DNA of 45,597 nucleotides from Flammeovirgaceae bacterium (GCA_012032815.1 JAAUQD010000009.1:1-45597), one strand, 5' to 3'. Shown: positions 10,402 to 21,836, counted from the first letter of the stretch. Program-made: numbers and translations. The notes: generated by a model from the letters alone, not told the origin.

Positions 10402-10432
10402 TTTGGCTTTGACCTTGAAAACCCTAGTTTTG
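10402..10432 (+). promoter_or_regulatory. Promoter of atpD-atpC
   Basis: TTTG at 10402-10405, a 19-base spacer and TAGTTTTG at 10425-10432, an exact match to the Bacteroidota housekeeping pattern TTTG-N19-TAnnTTTG. It lies 38 bases before the atpD start. Confidence 0.75.
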
Positions 10433-10446
10433 CGGACTGAATTTGA

Positions 10447-11978
<1,532 letters not shown>

Positions 11979-11981
11979 TAC

Positions 11982-12230
11982 ATGCAACTTGAAATCATAA
12001 CACCTGAAAAGAAAATTTTTGAAGGAGAGGTGAGCTTGGCTTCATTTCCCGGATCTGACGGTTCGTTTCAGGTTTTGAACAATCACGCACCGCTCATCAG
12101 TATCTTAAAAGAAGGGGTTGTTGAATACAAAACTGAAAAACAACGAGAACAGGTCAAGATCTCTGGAGGGGTTGTTGAAGTGCTCAACAATAAAGTAATA
12201 CTCCTTGCGGATGGAGTATCAAAGGATTAA
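11982..12230 (+). CDS. atpC: ATP synthase F1 epsilon subunit, short form
   Basis: 82-aa epsilon subunit that links the gamma stalk to the Fo c-ring. The N-terminal beta-sandwich is complete (EIITPEKKIFEG, FPGSDGSFQVLNNHAPL, ISGGVVEVLNNKVILLAD). The C-terminal two-helix domain that inhibits ATP hydrolysis in proteobacteria is absent, as is common for Bacteroidota, so auto-inhibition by this subunit is not expected. Starts three bases after the atpD stop; the operon ends at the terminator 20 bases downstream. Confidence 0.92.
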   Translation: MQLEIITPEKKIFEGEVSLASFPGSDGSFQVLNNHAPLISILKEGVVEYKTEKQREQVKISGGVVEVLNNKVILLADGVSKD

Positions 12231-12250
12231 TTAAATTCCAAATAATACTA

Positions 12251-12280
12251 AGAAAGCTCCATTCGGAGCTTTCTGTTTTT
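12251..12280 (+). terminator. Intrinsic terminator after atpDC
   Basis: Perfect 10-bp stem AGAAAGCTCC / GGAGCTTTCT around the loop ATTC, then GTTTTT. It sits between convergent genes. The stem is preceded by only a few As on the other side, so it mainly serves the plus strand. Confidence 0.88.
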
Positions 12281-12289
12281 AGTGAATGA

Positions 12290-12604
12290 TCATCGATTTT
12301 CTTTCCTTCTGAATACTGACAACAATCTTGTAAAAAATCTTTTTTCAAACGACCAGAAGAATTTAAACTGTCCAAATACAAATCCATAAAACAGGAGCAG
12401 TAAATTATATACAGGTAGGATCAGAATGTAATAGACGATTGATGCCCAAAGTGGAGCTTTATTTCCTCCGTATAAAAATTCAAAAAGCGGAGGCTTTAAA
12501 AAGAGCACAGTAAAGCCAGTACATGAAAATACAACTAAAATCAGGATCACCTGAAACACGCTCGTTACTTTCCACCTGGTTTTTAATTTTTCAATCCATC
12601 TCAT
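12290..12604 (-). CDS. DUF6787-like small membrane protein
   Basis: 104-aa protein with an amphipathic, basic start (MRWIEKLKTRWKV), two clear transmembrane helices (about residues 16-37 and 53-77) and a basic C-terminal tail with FGQFKFFWSFEKRF. This layout and the FGQF-FF motif match the DUF6787 family of Bacteroidota, whose function is unknown. Its start lies three bases after the stop of the pseudouridine synthase gene on the same strand, so the two are likely co-transcribed and it may have been carried along with prfC expression. Confidence 0.65.
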   Translation of the reverse strand: MRWIEKLKTRWKVTSVFQVILILVVFSCTGFTVLFLKPPLFEFLYGGNKAPLWASIVYYILILPVYNLLLLFYGFVFGQFKFFWSFEKRFFTRLLSVFRRKENR

Positions 12605-12607
12605 CGC

Positions 12608-13293
12608 TCAAGCTTCCAGATATTTAAAAATTTGCCAACTTGGTAGTACAGGTATAGGTGCCGAAAAAGAGATTGACTCTTTTTTCACTGGATGTGTAAA
12701 GGATAAGCATCGGGCATGTAAACAAATACTTTTGTCAGAATTTACTGAAGCCGACCCATACTTTTTATCTCCAACAATTGGACATCCTATACTGGCCATC
12801 TGCACTCGAATCTGATGCGGCCGTCCGGTGATGGGGCGAACTTCCACCAAATATAAGCCTGACTTTTCAGCCAATAAAGTATAATTTAGTTCAGAATGTT
12901 GGGCTCCCGAACGATCTTCTGAATAAGCAGTTGTTTTATTTTTACAGGATCTTTAACAAGCCAATGTATTAAATTCCCGGTGGTATGAGGTGGGGCCTTA
13001 TCGACAATTGCCCAATAGACTTTCTTAGTTTCTTTATTACGAAACAATTCATTCATTCTGCCAAGCGACTTTGAAGTTCTCGCAAAAACAACCAATCCTG
13101 AAACAGGACGATCGATGCGATGCACCACCCCCAAAAACACAGCTCCCGGTTTAGAATATTTCTTCTTCAAATAATCTTTTCCCAACTCAACTAATGGTTT
13201 GTCACCGGTCCGGTCGCCTTGCACAAGCTGCCCGGCACGTTTACTTACTACTAAAAGGTGATTGTCCTCATATACAACCGAAAAATCAGGCAT
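12608..13293 (-). CDS. RluA-family RNA pseudouridine synthase (one frameshift)
   Basis: Isomerises uridine to pseudouridine in rRNA or tRNA. The catalytic motif HRIDRPVSGLVVFARTSKS holds the essential Asp, and GLYLVEVRPITGRPHQIRVQMASIGCPIVGDKKYG is the conserved C-terminal signature, shown here only to identify the halves: ITGRPHQIRV and PIVGDKKYG. No S4 domain is present, so it is a short single-domain form (~228 aa repaired). The frame breaks at plus-strand T run 12939-12943; adding one A on the coding strand restores DPVKNKTTAYSEDRSG. Target site cannot be assigned. Confidence 0.85.
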
Positions 13294-13299
13294 CGTACA

Positions 13300-14877
13300 T
13301 TAGAATTCTGAAGTGTAATGAAATTCAATATCCGGAAAATTATCCTGAACCATTTGTAACCAGGCTTTCGATTCAGCCATAAATACAAGTTTATCGTCCT
13401 TGTCCCGAGCAATGTGCCTTGTTTTTGATTCGGTAAATTCATGTAACTTTTTCGGGTCGCGGCTGCTTATCCAGCAGGCTTTGTGAATATTCTGTGATGA
13501 AAACTCAACCGTTGCATTGTATTCGTTCTTCAATCGAAATTGAATAACTTCAAACTGCAAAGCTCCAACGGTACCCACTACTTTGCGATTTCCCAATTCA
13601 TAGGTAAAGAGTTGTGCAACACCTTCCTCCATTAATTGATGAAGTCCCTTTTCCAATTGCTTGGTTTTCATTGCATCCTTATTTATAACCTCTTTAAATA
13701 TCTCCGGAGAAAAACTAGGGATTCCTGTATAGATCATCTTTTCTCCTTCGGTCAGCGTGTCCCCGATTTTTAAATTTCCGGTATCATAAATACCTACGAT
13801 GTCTCCGGGAAAGGCTTCATCAATAGTTTCCCTGTCCTGAGCCATGAAGGCTGTGGCATTGGAAAATCTGAATGCTTTATTCTGACGAACATGATAATAT
13901 GAATTTCCTCGTTCAAACTTTCCGGAGCACACTCGCAAAAAAGCAATCCGGTTGCGATGCTTCGGATCCATGTTGGCATGAATTTTAAAAATGAACCCGG
14001 AAAATTTATTTTCTTCAGGCTTCACTACACGGGTATCTGTTTTGCGCTGGATGGGTGCCGGGGCAATGTCAATAAAATTCTCCAGTAACTCCCGAACCCC
14101 AAAATTGTTAACAGCGCTTCCAAAAAAGACTGGCGCGGTTTCACCCGATAAGTATTGTTTCACATCAAATTCCGGATAGACACCTTCAATTAATTCTACA
14201 TCCGCTCTCAATTGTTTGGCATTGTTTTCACCAATCAAATCATCTACCGTAGAACTCGAAATATCAGAGATGGCAATACCTTCCTCCACAGTTTGTTTGC
14301 TTGGTGTAAACAGATAAAGACTTTTATCGACTAAGTTATAGACCCCTTTAAATCCTTTTCCCATACCAATGGGCCAGCTTAAAGGACGAACACGAATCGC
14401 TAATTTGGCTTCTACCTCATCCAATAGGTCGAAAGGATCTCTCCCTTCCCTATCCAGTTTGTTGATAAAACACATTACAGGAGTATCCCGCATCCGGCAG
14501 ACCTCCATTAATTTCTCTGTCTGCGATTCAACTCCTTTTACGCAATCAATCACCATGATTACACTGTCAACCGCTGTGAGTGTACGATAGGTATCTTCTG
14601 CAAAATCCTGGTGACCTGGAGTGTCAAGTAAGTTGATGCGAGTACCATCATAATTAAATCCCATTACCGAAGTAGCGACCGAAATACCTCTTTGTTTTTC
14701 TATTTCCATCCAGTCACTTCGTGCATGATCTTTTATTTTACTGGACTTGACAGCACCTGCCTTCTGTATGGCCCCACCAAAAAGAAGTAGTTTTTCTGTT
14801 AACGTGGTTTTACCCGCATCGGGGTGACTGATTATACCAAATGTTCTTCGCCTGGCAATTTCCTGATCGAGATTCAC
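13300..14877 (-). CDS. prfC: Peptide chain release factor 3
   Basis: GTPase that recycles RF1/RF2 from the ribosome after peptide release. G1 [10 protein letters not shown] at about residues 17-26, [10 protein letters not shown] (switch region), G3 DTPGHQDF and G4 NKLDREG are all clear, and the RF3-specific C-terminal region is complete (525 aa). It is an intact frame over 1.6 kb. It sits upstream of the pseudouridine synthase gene by six bases, so translation-related genes are grouped. A -7-like TACCTTTG lies 17 bases upstream on the minus strand. Confidence 0.95.
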   Translation of the reverse strand: MNLDQEIARRRTFGIISHPDAGKTTLTEKLLLFGGAIQKAGAVKSSKIKDHARSDWMEIEKQRGISVATSVMGFNYDGTRINLLDTPGHQDFAEDTYRTLTAVDSVIMVIDCVKGVESQTEKLMEVCRMRDTPVMCFINKLDREGRDPFDLLDEVEAKLAIRVRPLSWPIGMGKGFKGVYNLVDKSLYLFTPSKQTVEEGIAISDISSSTVDDLIGENNAKQLRADVELIEGVYPEFDVKQYLSGETAPVFFGSAVNNFGVRELLENFIDIAPAPIQRKTDTRVVKPEENKFSGFIFKIHANMDPKHRNRIAFLRVCSGKFERGNSYYHVRQNKAFRFSNATAFMAQDRETIDEAFPGDIVGIYDTGNLKIGDTLTEGEKMIYTGIPSFSPEIFKEVINKDAMKTKQLEKGLHQLMEEGVAQLFTYELGNRKVVGTVGALQFEVIQFRLKNEYNATVEFSSQNIHKACWISSRDPKKLHEFTESKTRHIARDKDDKLVFMAESKAWLQMVQDNFPDIEFHYTSEF

Positions 14878-14894
14878 AATAAAAAAATTAGGCG

Positions 14895-14902
14895 CAAAGG
14901 TA
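14895..14902 (-). promoter_or_regulatory. Putative -7 element upstream of prfC
   Basis: On the minus strand this reads TACCTTTG, an exact TAnnTTTG match, 17 bases before the prfC start. I see no TTTG at the expected -33 distance. Confidence 0.4.
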
Positions 14903-14944
14903 AAAATTCAGCCCCTTGCCACCTAATGAGAGTGTATAATTCGA

Positions 14945-15682
14945 CTAAACGGTCAACTTAAAATCATCAAGACGAATGTCATCCAGTCCTTCCTGATCAA
15001 ACGGATCTTCAATTTTCTCCTGAACGTTAAATAGCGAGATTAGAATAAATGCTTTAAAACTCCCAATGAGACTCAACAGCCAAAAACTTGCATCGTTACC
15101 TAAACTGTCCAGTAGTGTAGGTGTATAGATTACTGGAAATATGTATATGAATAAAAGGCAATAGGACCGAAGACTTATGGGCGTTCTGTGACGAACTATC
15201 GCCACAAGATTCTCAATACTATCATGGGTATCCTTTAAGAATCTAAAAATTTTTAATGAAGTACCACCCGATATGTATTCTTCATTGGTTTGAATAAAAG
15301 CAAAGATCTCACCCACATCTTTGTCCAACTTATCTTTGGAATCAGATTTAGTGCTAATGCATACAATGAGTGTATCGGCAACCCGTTGCAAAACATTTTT
15401 GATGTGTAGTTTCTTTTCCGCGTCCAGTTTTTTGTTATTTTCGAAACAGTAATAAATTGTCATTAAGGAAGCCTTAAAGCGACTGAGGCTTTGTAAAGCT
15501 CGCTCTCTGCGTTTAAAAGCTTCGCGAATGGTGAATACCAGGGGAAAAATCAGGGCGGCACTTATTAAAAGGAAATCAAAATCAAAACTGATATGAAATT
15601 GAATAGCCAGAAAACTACAGAAGATGGTGATCAGAACAACATGAAGGGTTCTGAAATTTATAATGTCAAGGTATGCACCCAT
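14945..15682 (-). CDS. Bestrophin-like membrane protein
   Basis: 245 aa with two N-terminal hydrophobic helices (about residues 13-50), a long helical middle and two C-terminal helices. The ending EKIEDPFDQEGLDDIRLDDF matches the bestrophin pattern in which EDPFG...DLPLD closes the cytoplasmic mouth of the channel, and the REAFKRRERALQSLSRF segment occupies the place of the bestrophin FR-S-RF region. Bestrophins form pentameric anion or cation channels. The assignment rests on these short patterns, so treat it as probable. Its 5' end overlaps the start of the oppositely oriented next gene. Confidence 0.6.
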   Translation of the reverse strand: MGAYLDIINFRTLHVVLITIFCSFLAIQFHISFDFDFLLISAALIFPLVFTIREAFKRRERALQSLSRFKASLMTIYYCFENNKKLDAEKKLHIKNVLQRVADTLIVCISTKSDSKDKLDKDVGEIFAFIQTNEEYISGGTSLKIFRFLKDTHDSIENLVAIVRHRTPISLRSYCLLFIYIFPVIYTPTLLDSLGNDASFWLLSLIGSFKAFILISLFNVQEKIEDPFDQEGLDDIRLDDFKLTV

Positions 15683-16711
15683 TTTTCCTATTTAATCAGA
15701 ATTCTATTGCTTTTCCCTTTGTTGCTCTTTGGCTTACTTAGCCAGGCTCAAAAAAAATCCACTCCGTTATTCGAGGAAGAGCAAGCTTTAAACATTGGGT
15801 TAAAGCTCTCGATCAAAGATATTAAAAAGATAACAAACGACACCACCTACGCTCCTTCAGTTCTTTATTACAAAGCCAGTGGAGAATCGTATGACTCTAT
15901 TGACATGAGCATCAGGACGCGTGGAGAATTTCGTTTAAAGAAGTGCTATTTTCCTCCCCTTCGGATCAAGATGAAGAAGGGTGACGAGAAAGGTACTGTA
16001 TTTGAAGGTAATAAAAGTTTAAAATTGGTGGTACCCTGCATGACCAGCAGCGATAATAATATGCTCATCATGCGTGAGTATTTATGCTATCAGATTTATG
16101 AGCCTATAACACCTTATTATTTTAACACGCGTCTGGTAAATATTGATTTTACAGAAGAGAGCGGAAAAAAGACAAAACAATTTCAGCTGGCAGGATTTTT
16201 TATCGAAGATGATGATGTCGTAGCTGAACGGTTTAATGGTGAAGCTCGTGAAGATTTAAAACTTCACCCCATGGCATTGCACGACACCAGTGCAATTCGA
16301 TATGAATTTTTTCAATACATGATTGCCAATACCGATTGGTCAACTACATTTCAGCATAATTCAAAAATCCTGTTAAAAGGTAATAACACGTTTATCCCGT
16401 TGGCTTATGATTTTGATATGGCGGGTTTTGTAAATGCTCCTTATGCAACCGTAAGTGAAGGTCTGGGTATAACCAAGGTTACAGATCGGGTTTACCGCGG
16501 ATTTTGTCGCGCACCGGAATTATTTGAATATACAAGAAAGCAATACCTGGATGCTGAGCCAAAAATGATGGGAATCCTGGATGCTCACAAATCCTACTTT
16601 ACAGACAAAGAGTTCGATCAAACGAAGCAGTTTCTAGGCGAATTCTTCACCATACTGAAGAGTGATAGCCAGTTTAAGACTAACATAGTAAATAGCTGCC
16701 GCACCAAATAA
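15641..16711 (+). CDS. Exported CotH-kinase-like protein
   Basis: Secreted protein with a hydrophobic signal (RILLLFPLLLFGLLSQAQ). The body has RTRGEFRL, a PPLRIKM strand, KSLKLVVPC, MREYLCYQIYEP-TPYYFNTRLVNIDF, FFIEDDDVVAERF and the acidic FIPLAYDFDMAGF, an order resembling CotH-type kinase-like proteins, which phosphorylate spore coat proteins in Bacillus. Catalytic equivalence is not proven. The start is uncertain: ATG 15641 puts ~20 residues before the signal, ATG 15593 is also in frame, and both overlap the divergent bestrophin-like gene. A lost base near 15680 could hide a better start (ATG 15675, another frame). Confidence 0.5.
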   Translation: MKGSEIYNVKVCTHFSYLIRILLLFPLLLFGLLSQAQKKSTPLFEEEQALNIGLKLSIKDIKKITNDTTYAPSVLYYKASGESYDSIDMSIRTRGEFRLKKCYFPPLRIKMKKGDEKGTVFEGNKSLKLVVPCMTSSDNNMLIMREYLCYQIYEPITPYYFNTRLVNIDFTEESGKKTKQFQLAGFFIEDDDVVAERFNGEAREDLKLHPMALHDTSAIRYEFFQYMIANTDWSTTFQHNSKILLKGNNTFIPLAYDFDMAGFVNAPYATVSEGLGITKVTDRVYRGFCRAPELFEYTRKQYLDAEPKMMGILDAHKSYFTDKEFDQTKQFLGEFFTILKSDSQFKTNIVNSCRTK

Positions 16712-16735
16712 AAAGAGTCGTACACTATAGCATGA

Positions 16736-16752
16736 AGTGATTATTTATCACT
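16736..16752 (+). other. Small inverted repeat in the dnaK upstream gap
   Basis: AGTGAT-TATTT-ATCACT, a perfect 6-bp inverted repeat 25 bases after the preceding gene. There is no T run directly after it. It could be a weak terminator or a protein-binding site; nothing more can be said. Confidence 0.3.
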
Positions 16753-16851
16753 CCTGATCGTTTAACCAGCAACGATTTAGTCCCGCTTGAGCTAAGCCTT
16801 TTAATAAAAAGTGCCAGATTCTTCTATTTATTATCAATTCTGATATAATTC

Positions 16852-16907
16852 ATGTCATTGTGTCACCTTACTTGAGGTGAAGTACCCTTGGCATAACCCT
16901 TGATAAA
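16852..16907 (+). promoter_or_regulatory. Heat-shock-type control region of dnaK (shared with grpE)
   Basis: Block A ATGTCATTGTGTCAC (16852-16866) matches the grpE copy at 13 of 15 positions. Block B ACCCTTGGC (16884-16892), seven bases, then TTGATAAA (16900-16907) matches the grpE copy at ACCCTTGGC, TTGA and AAA. The gap between A and B is 11 bases longer than at grpE, about one helical turn. An extra inverted repeat TCACCT / AGGTGA (16863-16868, 16875-16880) lies in that gap. Block B ends 39 bases before the dnaK ATG. Confidence 0.5.
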
Positions 16908-16946
16908 CCCTTTCTGTAAAATTTGAATCGAAAAAACATAAATAAA

Positions 16947-18865
16947 ATGGGAAAAATCATAGGTATAGATTTAGGAACAACCAACTCCTGTGTGGCCGTG
17001 ATGGAAGGAAATGAGCCGGTTGTCATTGCCAACAGCGAGGGCAGGCGTACTACTCCGTCTATTGTTGGATTCCTGGATGCCGGAAAGGGTGAGCGAAAAG
17101 TAGGAGACCCCGCCAAACGCCAGGCCATAACCAATCCAAAAAATACAGTCACTTCCGTTAAACGCTTCATGGGCAAAAAATTCAATGAGGTAAAGGAGGA
17201 GATGAAAATAATCTCTTACGATATTGAAAAAGGCAACAATGATACCGTGCGGGTTCGCATTGGCGATCGCCTTTACACCCCGCAAGAAATATCAGCTATG
17301 ATTCTTCAAAAAATGAAGAGTACAGCTGAAGATTATTTGGGCACAACCATTACAGAAGCTGTGGTAACGGTTCCGGCATACTTCAATGACGCTGAACGCC
17401 AGGCTACCAAAGAAGCCGGGCAAATAGCAGGACTTGATGTAAAGCGAATTATCAATGAACCAACGGCTGCAGCATTGGCTTACGGACTTGACAAGAAAAA
17501 CAAAGACATGAAGATTGCGGTGTACGACCTGGGTGGTGGTACATTCGACATCTCTATTTTGGAATTAGGTGACGGTGTGTTTGAAGTGAAGTCAACCAAC
17601 GGAGATGTACATCTTGGTGGTGATGATTTTGACTTAAAGATCATGAACTGGCTGGCTGAAGAGTTTAAGAAAGATGAAAACATTGATCTTCGTAAAGATC
17701 CAATGGCACTTCAGCGTCTGAAAGAGGCTGCTGAGAAAGCTAAAATTGAACTTTCGAGTTCAGCCGAAACTGAAATCAATCTACCCTACGTAACTTCAGT
17801 TGATGGTGTGCCTAAACACTTAGTCAAAAAATTGAGCCGGGCGAAGTTCGAACAATTGGCCGATGACCTGGTACGCAGAACCCTTGAACCATGCCGCAAA
17901 GCCGTTGAAGATGCCGGACTATCTACATCGCAAATTGATGAAGTAATCCTGGTGGGTGGCTCCACCCGCATTCCAAAGATTGTGGAAGAAGTAGAAAAAT
18001 TCTTTGGCAAGAACCATCGAAAGGAGTGAATCCGGATGAAGTGGTGGCCGTAGGTGCTGCCATTCAGGGTGGTGTATTGACGGGGGAAGTGAAAGATGTG
18101 TTGTTGCTTGATGTGACTCCTCTATCACTGGGTATTGAAACATTGGGTGGTGTTATGACCAAACTAATTGAATCAAATACAACCATTCCTTCCAAGAAAT
18201 CAGAAACGTTTTCTACAGCAGCTGATAACCAGCCTTCAGTAGAAATTCATGTACTGCAGGGTGAGCGACCAATGGCCAAAGACAACCGAACCATCGGAAG
18301 GTTTCATCTGGATGGAATTCCTCCTGCTCCGCGGGGAATGCCGCAGATTGAAGTGACCTTTGATATTGATGCTAATGGAATTCTCCATGTTTCAGCGAAA
18401 GACAAAGGAACAGGCAAGGAACAAAAAATACGCATTGAGGCATCTTCCGGATTGACGGATGATGAGATCAAGCGCATGAAAGAAGAGGCGGCAGCAAATG
18501 CTGATACGGACAAAACTCAGAAAGAAACGGTCGAGAAAATCAATCAGGCCGACACGCTGATTTTTCAAACTGAAAAGCAATTGAAGGAATATGGCGAAAA
18601 ACTTTCTGAAGCTAACAAAAATGCAATAAACAATGCCTTAGCTCAGTTAAAAGAAGCTCATACTAAGAAGGATCTGGCCGCTATTGATGCCGCTATGGCA
18701 ACATTAAATACGGCATGGCAAGGTGCTTCTCAAGAAATGTACGCAGATAATCAGGGTGCCCCGGGCGCTGAAGCCGGTCAGCAACCTAATGCTGAATCAA
18801 AATCAACAGATGGAAATAATGTTTCTGATGTTGAATATGAAGAAGTGAATGACGGTAAGAAATAA
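16947..18865 (+). CDS. dnaK: Molecular chaperone DnaK (one frameshift)
   Basis: Hsp70 ATP-dependent chaperone. The ATPase domain starts [16 protein letters not shown] and contains [11 protein letters not shown] and [10 protein letters not shown]; the peptide-binding domain has [13 protein letters not shown]; the tail ends [15 protein letters not shown] 16947 is chosen because [14 protein letters not shown] is the usual N-terminus; the TTG at 16923 would add eight unlikely residues. One G is missing at about 18011: restoring it gives [15 protein letters not shown] across the break. Repaired length is ~639 aa, typical. The terminator at 18889 makes it monocistronic. Confidence 0.96.
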
Positions 18866-18888
18866 TTGAATACCTAAATAAGAAGTAA

Positions 18889-18914
18889 GCCATTCCATTG
18901 GAATGGCTTTTTTT
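18889..18914 (+). terminator. Intrinsic terminator after dnaK
   Basis: 8-bp stem GCCATTCC / GGAATGGC with the loop ATT and seven Ts (18908-18914). Confidence 0.85.
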
Positions 18915-18923
18915 ATGCGTTCA

Positions 18924-18954
18924 TTTGATTGTTGTGTCCACCGCTATAATTTTG
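18924..18954 (+). promoter_or_regulatory. Promoter of lysC
   Basis: TTTG 18924-18927, 19-base spacer, TAATTTTG 18947-18954: exact match to the Bacteroidota pattern, 20 bases before the start codon. Confidence 0.75.
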
Positions 18955-18974
18955 GCGGCCATTAAATCGATGAG

Positions 18975-20297
18975 ATGCTTGTATTAAAGTTTGGAGGTAC
19001 TTCGGTGGGTTTACCCAGCCGGATGAAAAAAATAGCTGACCTGGTGTTGCATACACAGGGTCAGAAGATTATTGTCTTATCTGCCCTTTCGGGCACAACT
19101 AACTCATTAGTTACCATTGGTGACAATCTGCTGAATGGAGAAGTGAATAAAGCTGAGGATGAAATTTCAACCCTTGAAAAACATTACAACTCATTTGTAA
19201 GCGAACTCTTTGATACCGAAGGATTCAAAGCCATTGGCAACGAAGTTATCAGCCGGTATTTCATTTTAATTCGCCTGCTGGCCGCTGGGGATTTTGACAG
19301 TAAAAGTTACCGAGAGCTATTGGCTCAAGGCGAACTGCTTTCAACAGAACTTTTTTATCAGCATTTGCAGGAACGGAAAATTAACTCACGACTTCTGCCA
19401 GCCTTGCATTTCATGACTATCGATGAAAATGAAGAGCCCGAACTGGAGAAGATATCATTGCGCCTAAAACCTTTTCTTAAGTCTCTGGCGTCTGTAAATG
19501 TGATTGTAACGCAAGGGTATATCTGCCGCAACCATAAAAATGAGATTGATAACCTGAAGCGCGGAGGAAGTGATTACACCGCTTCATTGATTGGTGCTGC
19601 CGTAGGTGCTGATGAAATTCAAATCTGGACCGATATTGATGGAATGCATAACAATGATCCTCGAATCGTGAAAAAGACATTTCCCATCTCCCACCTTACT
19701 TTTGATGAGGCCTCTGAGCTGGCTTATTTTGGAGCTAAAATTCTGCATCCTTCCACGATTGTTCCTGCCCAGAAGTATAAAATTCCCGTTCGTCTTAAAA
19801 ACACAATGGACGAAAATGCAGCCGGCACAATTATTTCCCATGAGGGTGAATCCGGTATAGTGAAAGCCATCGCTGCAAAAGATGGAATCACCGCGATTAA
19901 AATTAAATCTTCAAGAATGTTATTAGCCTTCGGATTTCTTCGTAAAATTTTTGAAGTCTTTGAGAAGTATAGAACGCCAATTGACATGATATCGACTTCG
20001 GAGGTGGCCGTTTCCGTAACGATAGATGATGATAGTCGGTTAAAGCAGATTGTAAATGAATTGCATTCATTTGGCACTGTGGAGGTGGACAAAAACCAGA
20101 GTATAATTTGCGTAGTGGGCAACCGATTAACAGAAAATAAAGAAATGCTTCAACAGGTTTTTACCTCCTTACGTGCCATTCCAATTAGGATGGTTTCATA
20201 CGGTGGAAGTTACAACAACATATCCCTTCTGATTGATTCCATCCATAAAGAATCTGCATTGAAAAGCCTGAATCAAGGACTCTTCAACCTTCGGTAA
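18975..20297 (+). CDS. lysC: Aspartate kinase
   Basis: First step of the aspartate pathway to lysine, threonine and methionine: phosphorylates aspartate. It begins VLKFGGTSVG, the kinase signature, and has the conserved GRGGSDYTA-like KRGGSDYTASLIG and TDIDGMHNNDPR. Two C-terminal ACT regions (about residues 300-440) suggest feedback control by an end product. At 440 aa it is monofunctional, lacking the homoserine dehydrogenase half of ThrA. It has its own promoter and lies just after the dnaK terminator. ATG 18975 is the only reasonable start. Confidence 0.92.
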   Translation: MLVLKFGGTSVGLPSRMKKIADLVLHTQGQKIIVLSALSGTTNSLVTIGDNLLNGEVNKAEDEISTLEKHYNSFVSELFDTEGFKAIGNEVISRYFILIRLLAAGDFDSKSYRELLAQGELLSTELFYQHLQERKINSRLLPALHFMTIDENEEPELEKISLRLKPFLKSLASVNVIVTQGYICRNHKNEIDNLKRGGSDYTASLIGAAVGADEIQIWTDIDGMHNNDPRIVKKTFPISHLTFDEASELAYFGAKILHPSTIVPAQKYKIPVRLKNTMDENAAGTIISHEGESGIVKAIAAKDGITAIKIKSSRMLLAFGFLRKIFEVFEKYRTPIDMISTSEVAVSVTIDDDSRLKQIVNELHSFGTVEVDKNQSIICVVGNRLTENKEMLQQVFTSLRAIPIRMVSYGGSYNNISLLIDSIHKESALKSLNQGLFNLR

Positions 20298-20412
20298 TTT
20301 AAAAGAAATCTTATTTCATCTGCCGTTCGCATTAAAATCAAAACCTAAAACAGGAATTTGACCCTGTGAACTATTTTTTTCCTATATATTTACCCGACCT
20401 AAAACGGATGGT

Positions 20413-21830
20413 ATGGAACTTATTGTAATTACACTCTTTATCATTGGGTACATGGCAATCGCCCTTGAACATCCCATTAAAATAAACAAAACTGCGTCTG
20501 CTATTTTAACCGGGGTTGTCTGTTGGACAATTTTTGCGTTATCTGAACCAACAGCTGCACTTCTTACAAGTGATTCATATACAGCTTTTACAGAGATACT
20601 GAAAATTGAATTAGGAGATCGGTTCAGCGCTTTGACAGATCATGAAATTTATCGTGAATTTGTTTCATTCTCGTTACTGGAACATTTAGGAGAAATATCT
20701 CAAATCCTCTTTTTCCTAATGGGTGCAATGACCATTGTGGAATTAGTTGATGCCTATCAAGGGTTCCGGGTAGTGACGGATCGAATCACCACAAAAGATC
20801 CAAAAAAATTGATGTGGATTCTTTGCTTTGTTACGTTCTTTCTTTCCGCGATACTAGATAACCTAACAACTTCCATCGTGATGGTTTCGCTTATCCGAAA
20901 GCTGGTTCCAAATAAACAGATGCGGTTATTTTTTGCAGGGATGATAGTAATATCGGCAAATGCCGGAGGGGCATGGTCTCCAATTGGAGATGTGACTACT
21001 ACGATGCTCTGGATTGGTGGACAAATTACATCGGCTAATATTATTGTTACCTTAATTGTTCCATCACTGGTGTGCATGATTATCCCACTGATTTATCTAC
21101 AGTTTACAATGAAGGGTGAACTTGGTACACATGAAGATCAGATTGACCAATCATCGGAAAACGGTCACGGTTCGAATAATAATGGAGTTGTTCCGGGCGC
21201 AACCACCATGTTAATATTTGGCGTAGGCGGGCTAATTTCTGTTCCGATTTTTAAAACAGTAACCCATCTTCCTCCTTACCTGGGTATGTTACTGGCATTG
21301 GGAGTACTCTGGGTAGTTTCCGAATTGATAAATCCAGATATGGATGAATCAGAAAAACGACCCTATACAGCTGCAGGAGCACTGACCCGAATTGACGTTC
21401 CAAGCGTTCTTTTCTTTTTAGGAATTTTGCTGGCTGTGAGCGCACTCCAATCCATGGAGCTGTTGAGTCGGTTCGCTGCGTTCCTTGATACATCGCTTGG
21501 TGATAATCGTATCATCATCACATTGATTGGAATCCTTTCTGCGATAGTTGACAATGTTCCTCTGGTGGCTGCCAGCATGGGTATGTACAGTATGGAAACG
21601 TATTATCCCGATCATATGATTTGGGAATATCTTGCTTATTGTGCTGGTACAGGTGGAAGTATTTTGATCATTGGATCGGCTGCCGGAGTTGCTGTAATGG
21701 GCATGGAGAAGATTGATTTTATCTGGTACCTGAAAAAATTGCGCTGCTTGCCATGCTGGGGTACTTTGCAGGAGCCGTTGTCTATCTATTGATTCATCCT
21801 TTGTTTGCTGTTCACCCGCCAGCGCTCTAA
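20413..21830 (+). CDS. nhaD: Na+/H+ antiporter NhaD (one frameshift at the C-terminus)
   Basis: Ion-transporter-superfamily antiporter that exports Na+ (or Li+) in exchange for protons. About eleven transmembrane helices are visible, with conserved NhaD patterns LDNLTTSIVMVSL, NAGGAWSPIGDVTTTMLW, DNVPLVAASMGM and GTGGSILIIGSAAGVAVMG. One A is missing in the run 21733-21738; without repair the protein ends early at 21792 with an unrelated tail, and with repair the last helix LAMLGYFAGAVVYLLIHPLF is restored (~472 aa). It ends six bases from the convergent antiporter gene. The two ion transporters side by side hint at sodium/calcium homeostasis. Confidence 0.9.
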
Positions 21831-21836
21831 CTATGA

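Noticed and set aside
10403-10421. A third copy of TTGGC-N7-TTGAAAA upstream of atpD, as at grpE and dnaK
   Set aside because: It lacks block A and the ACCC prefix, and the same bases are part of an exact housekeeping promoter (TTTG-N19-TAGTTTTG). I treat it as chance, though it shows that the B block alone is weak evidence.
16712-16946. tRNA or small RNA gene in the dnaK upstream gap
   Set aside because: No cloverleaf or CCA-end pattern can be drawn; the only structures are short inverted repeats and the shared control element.
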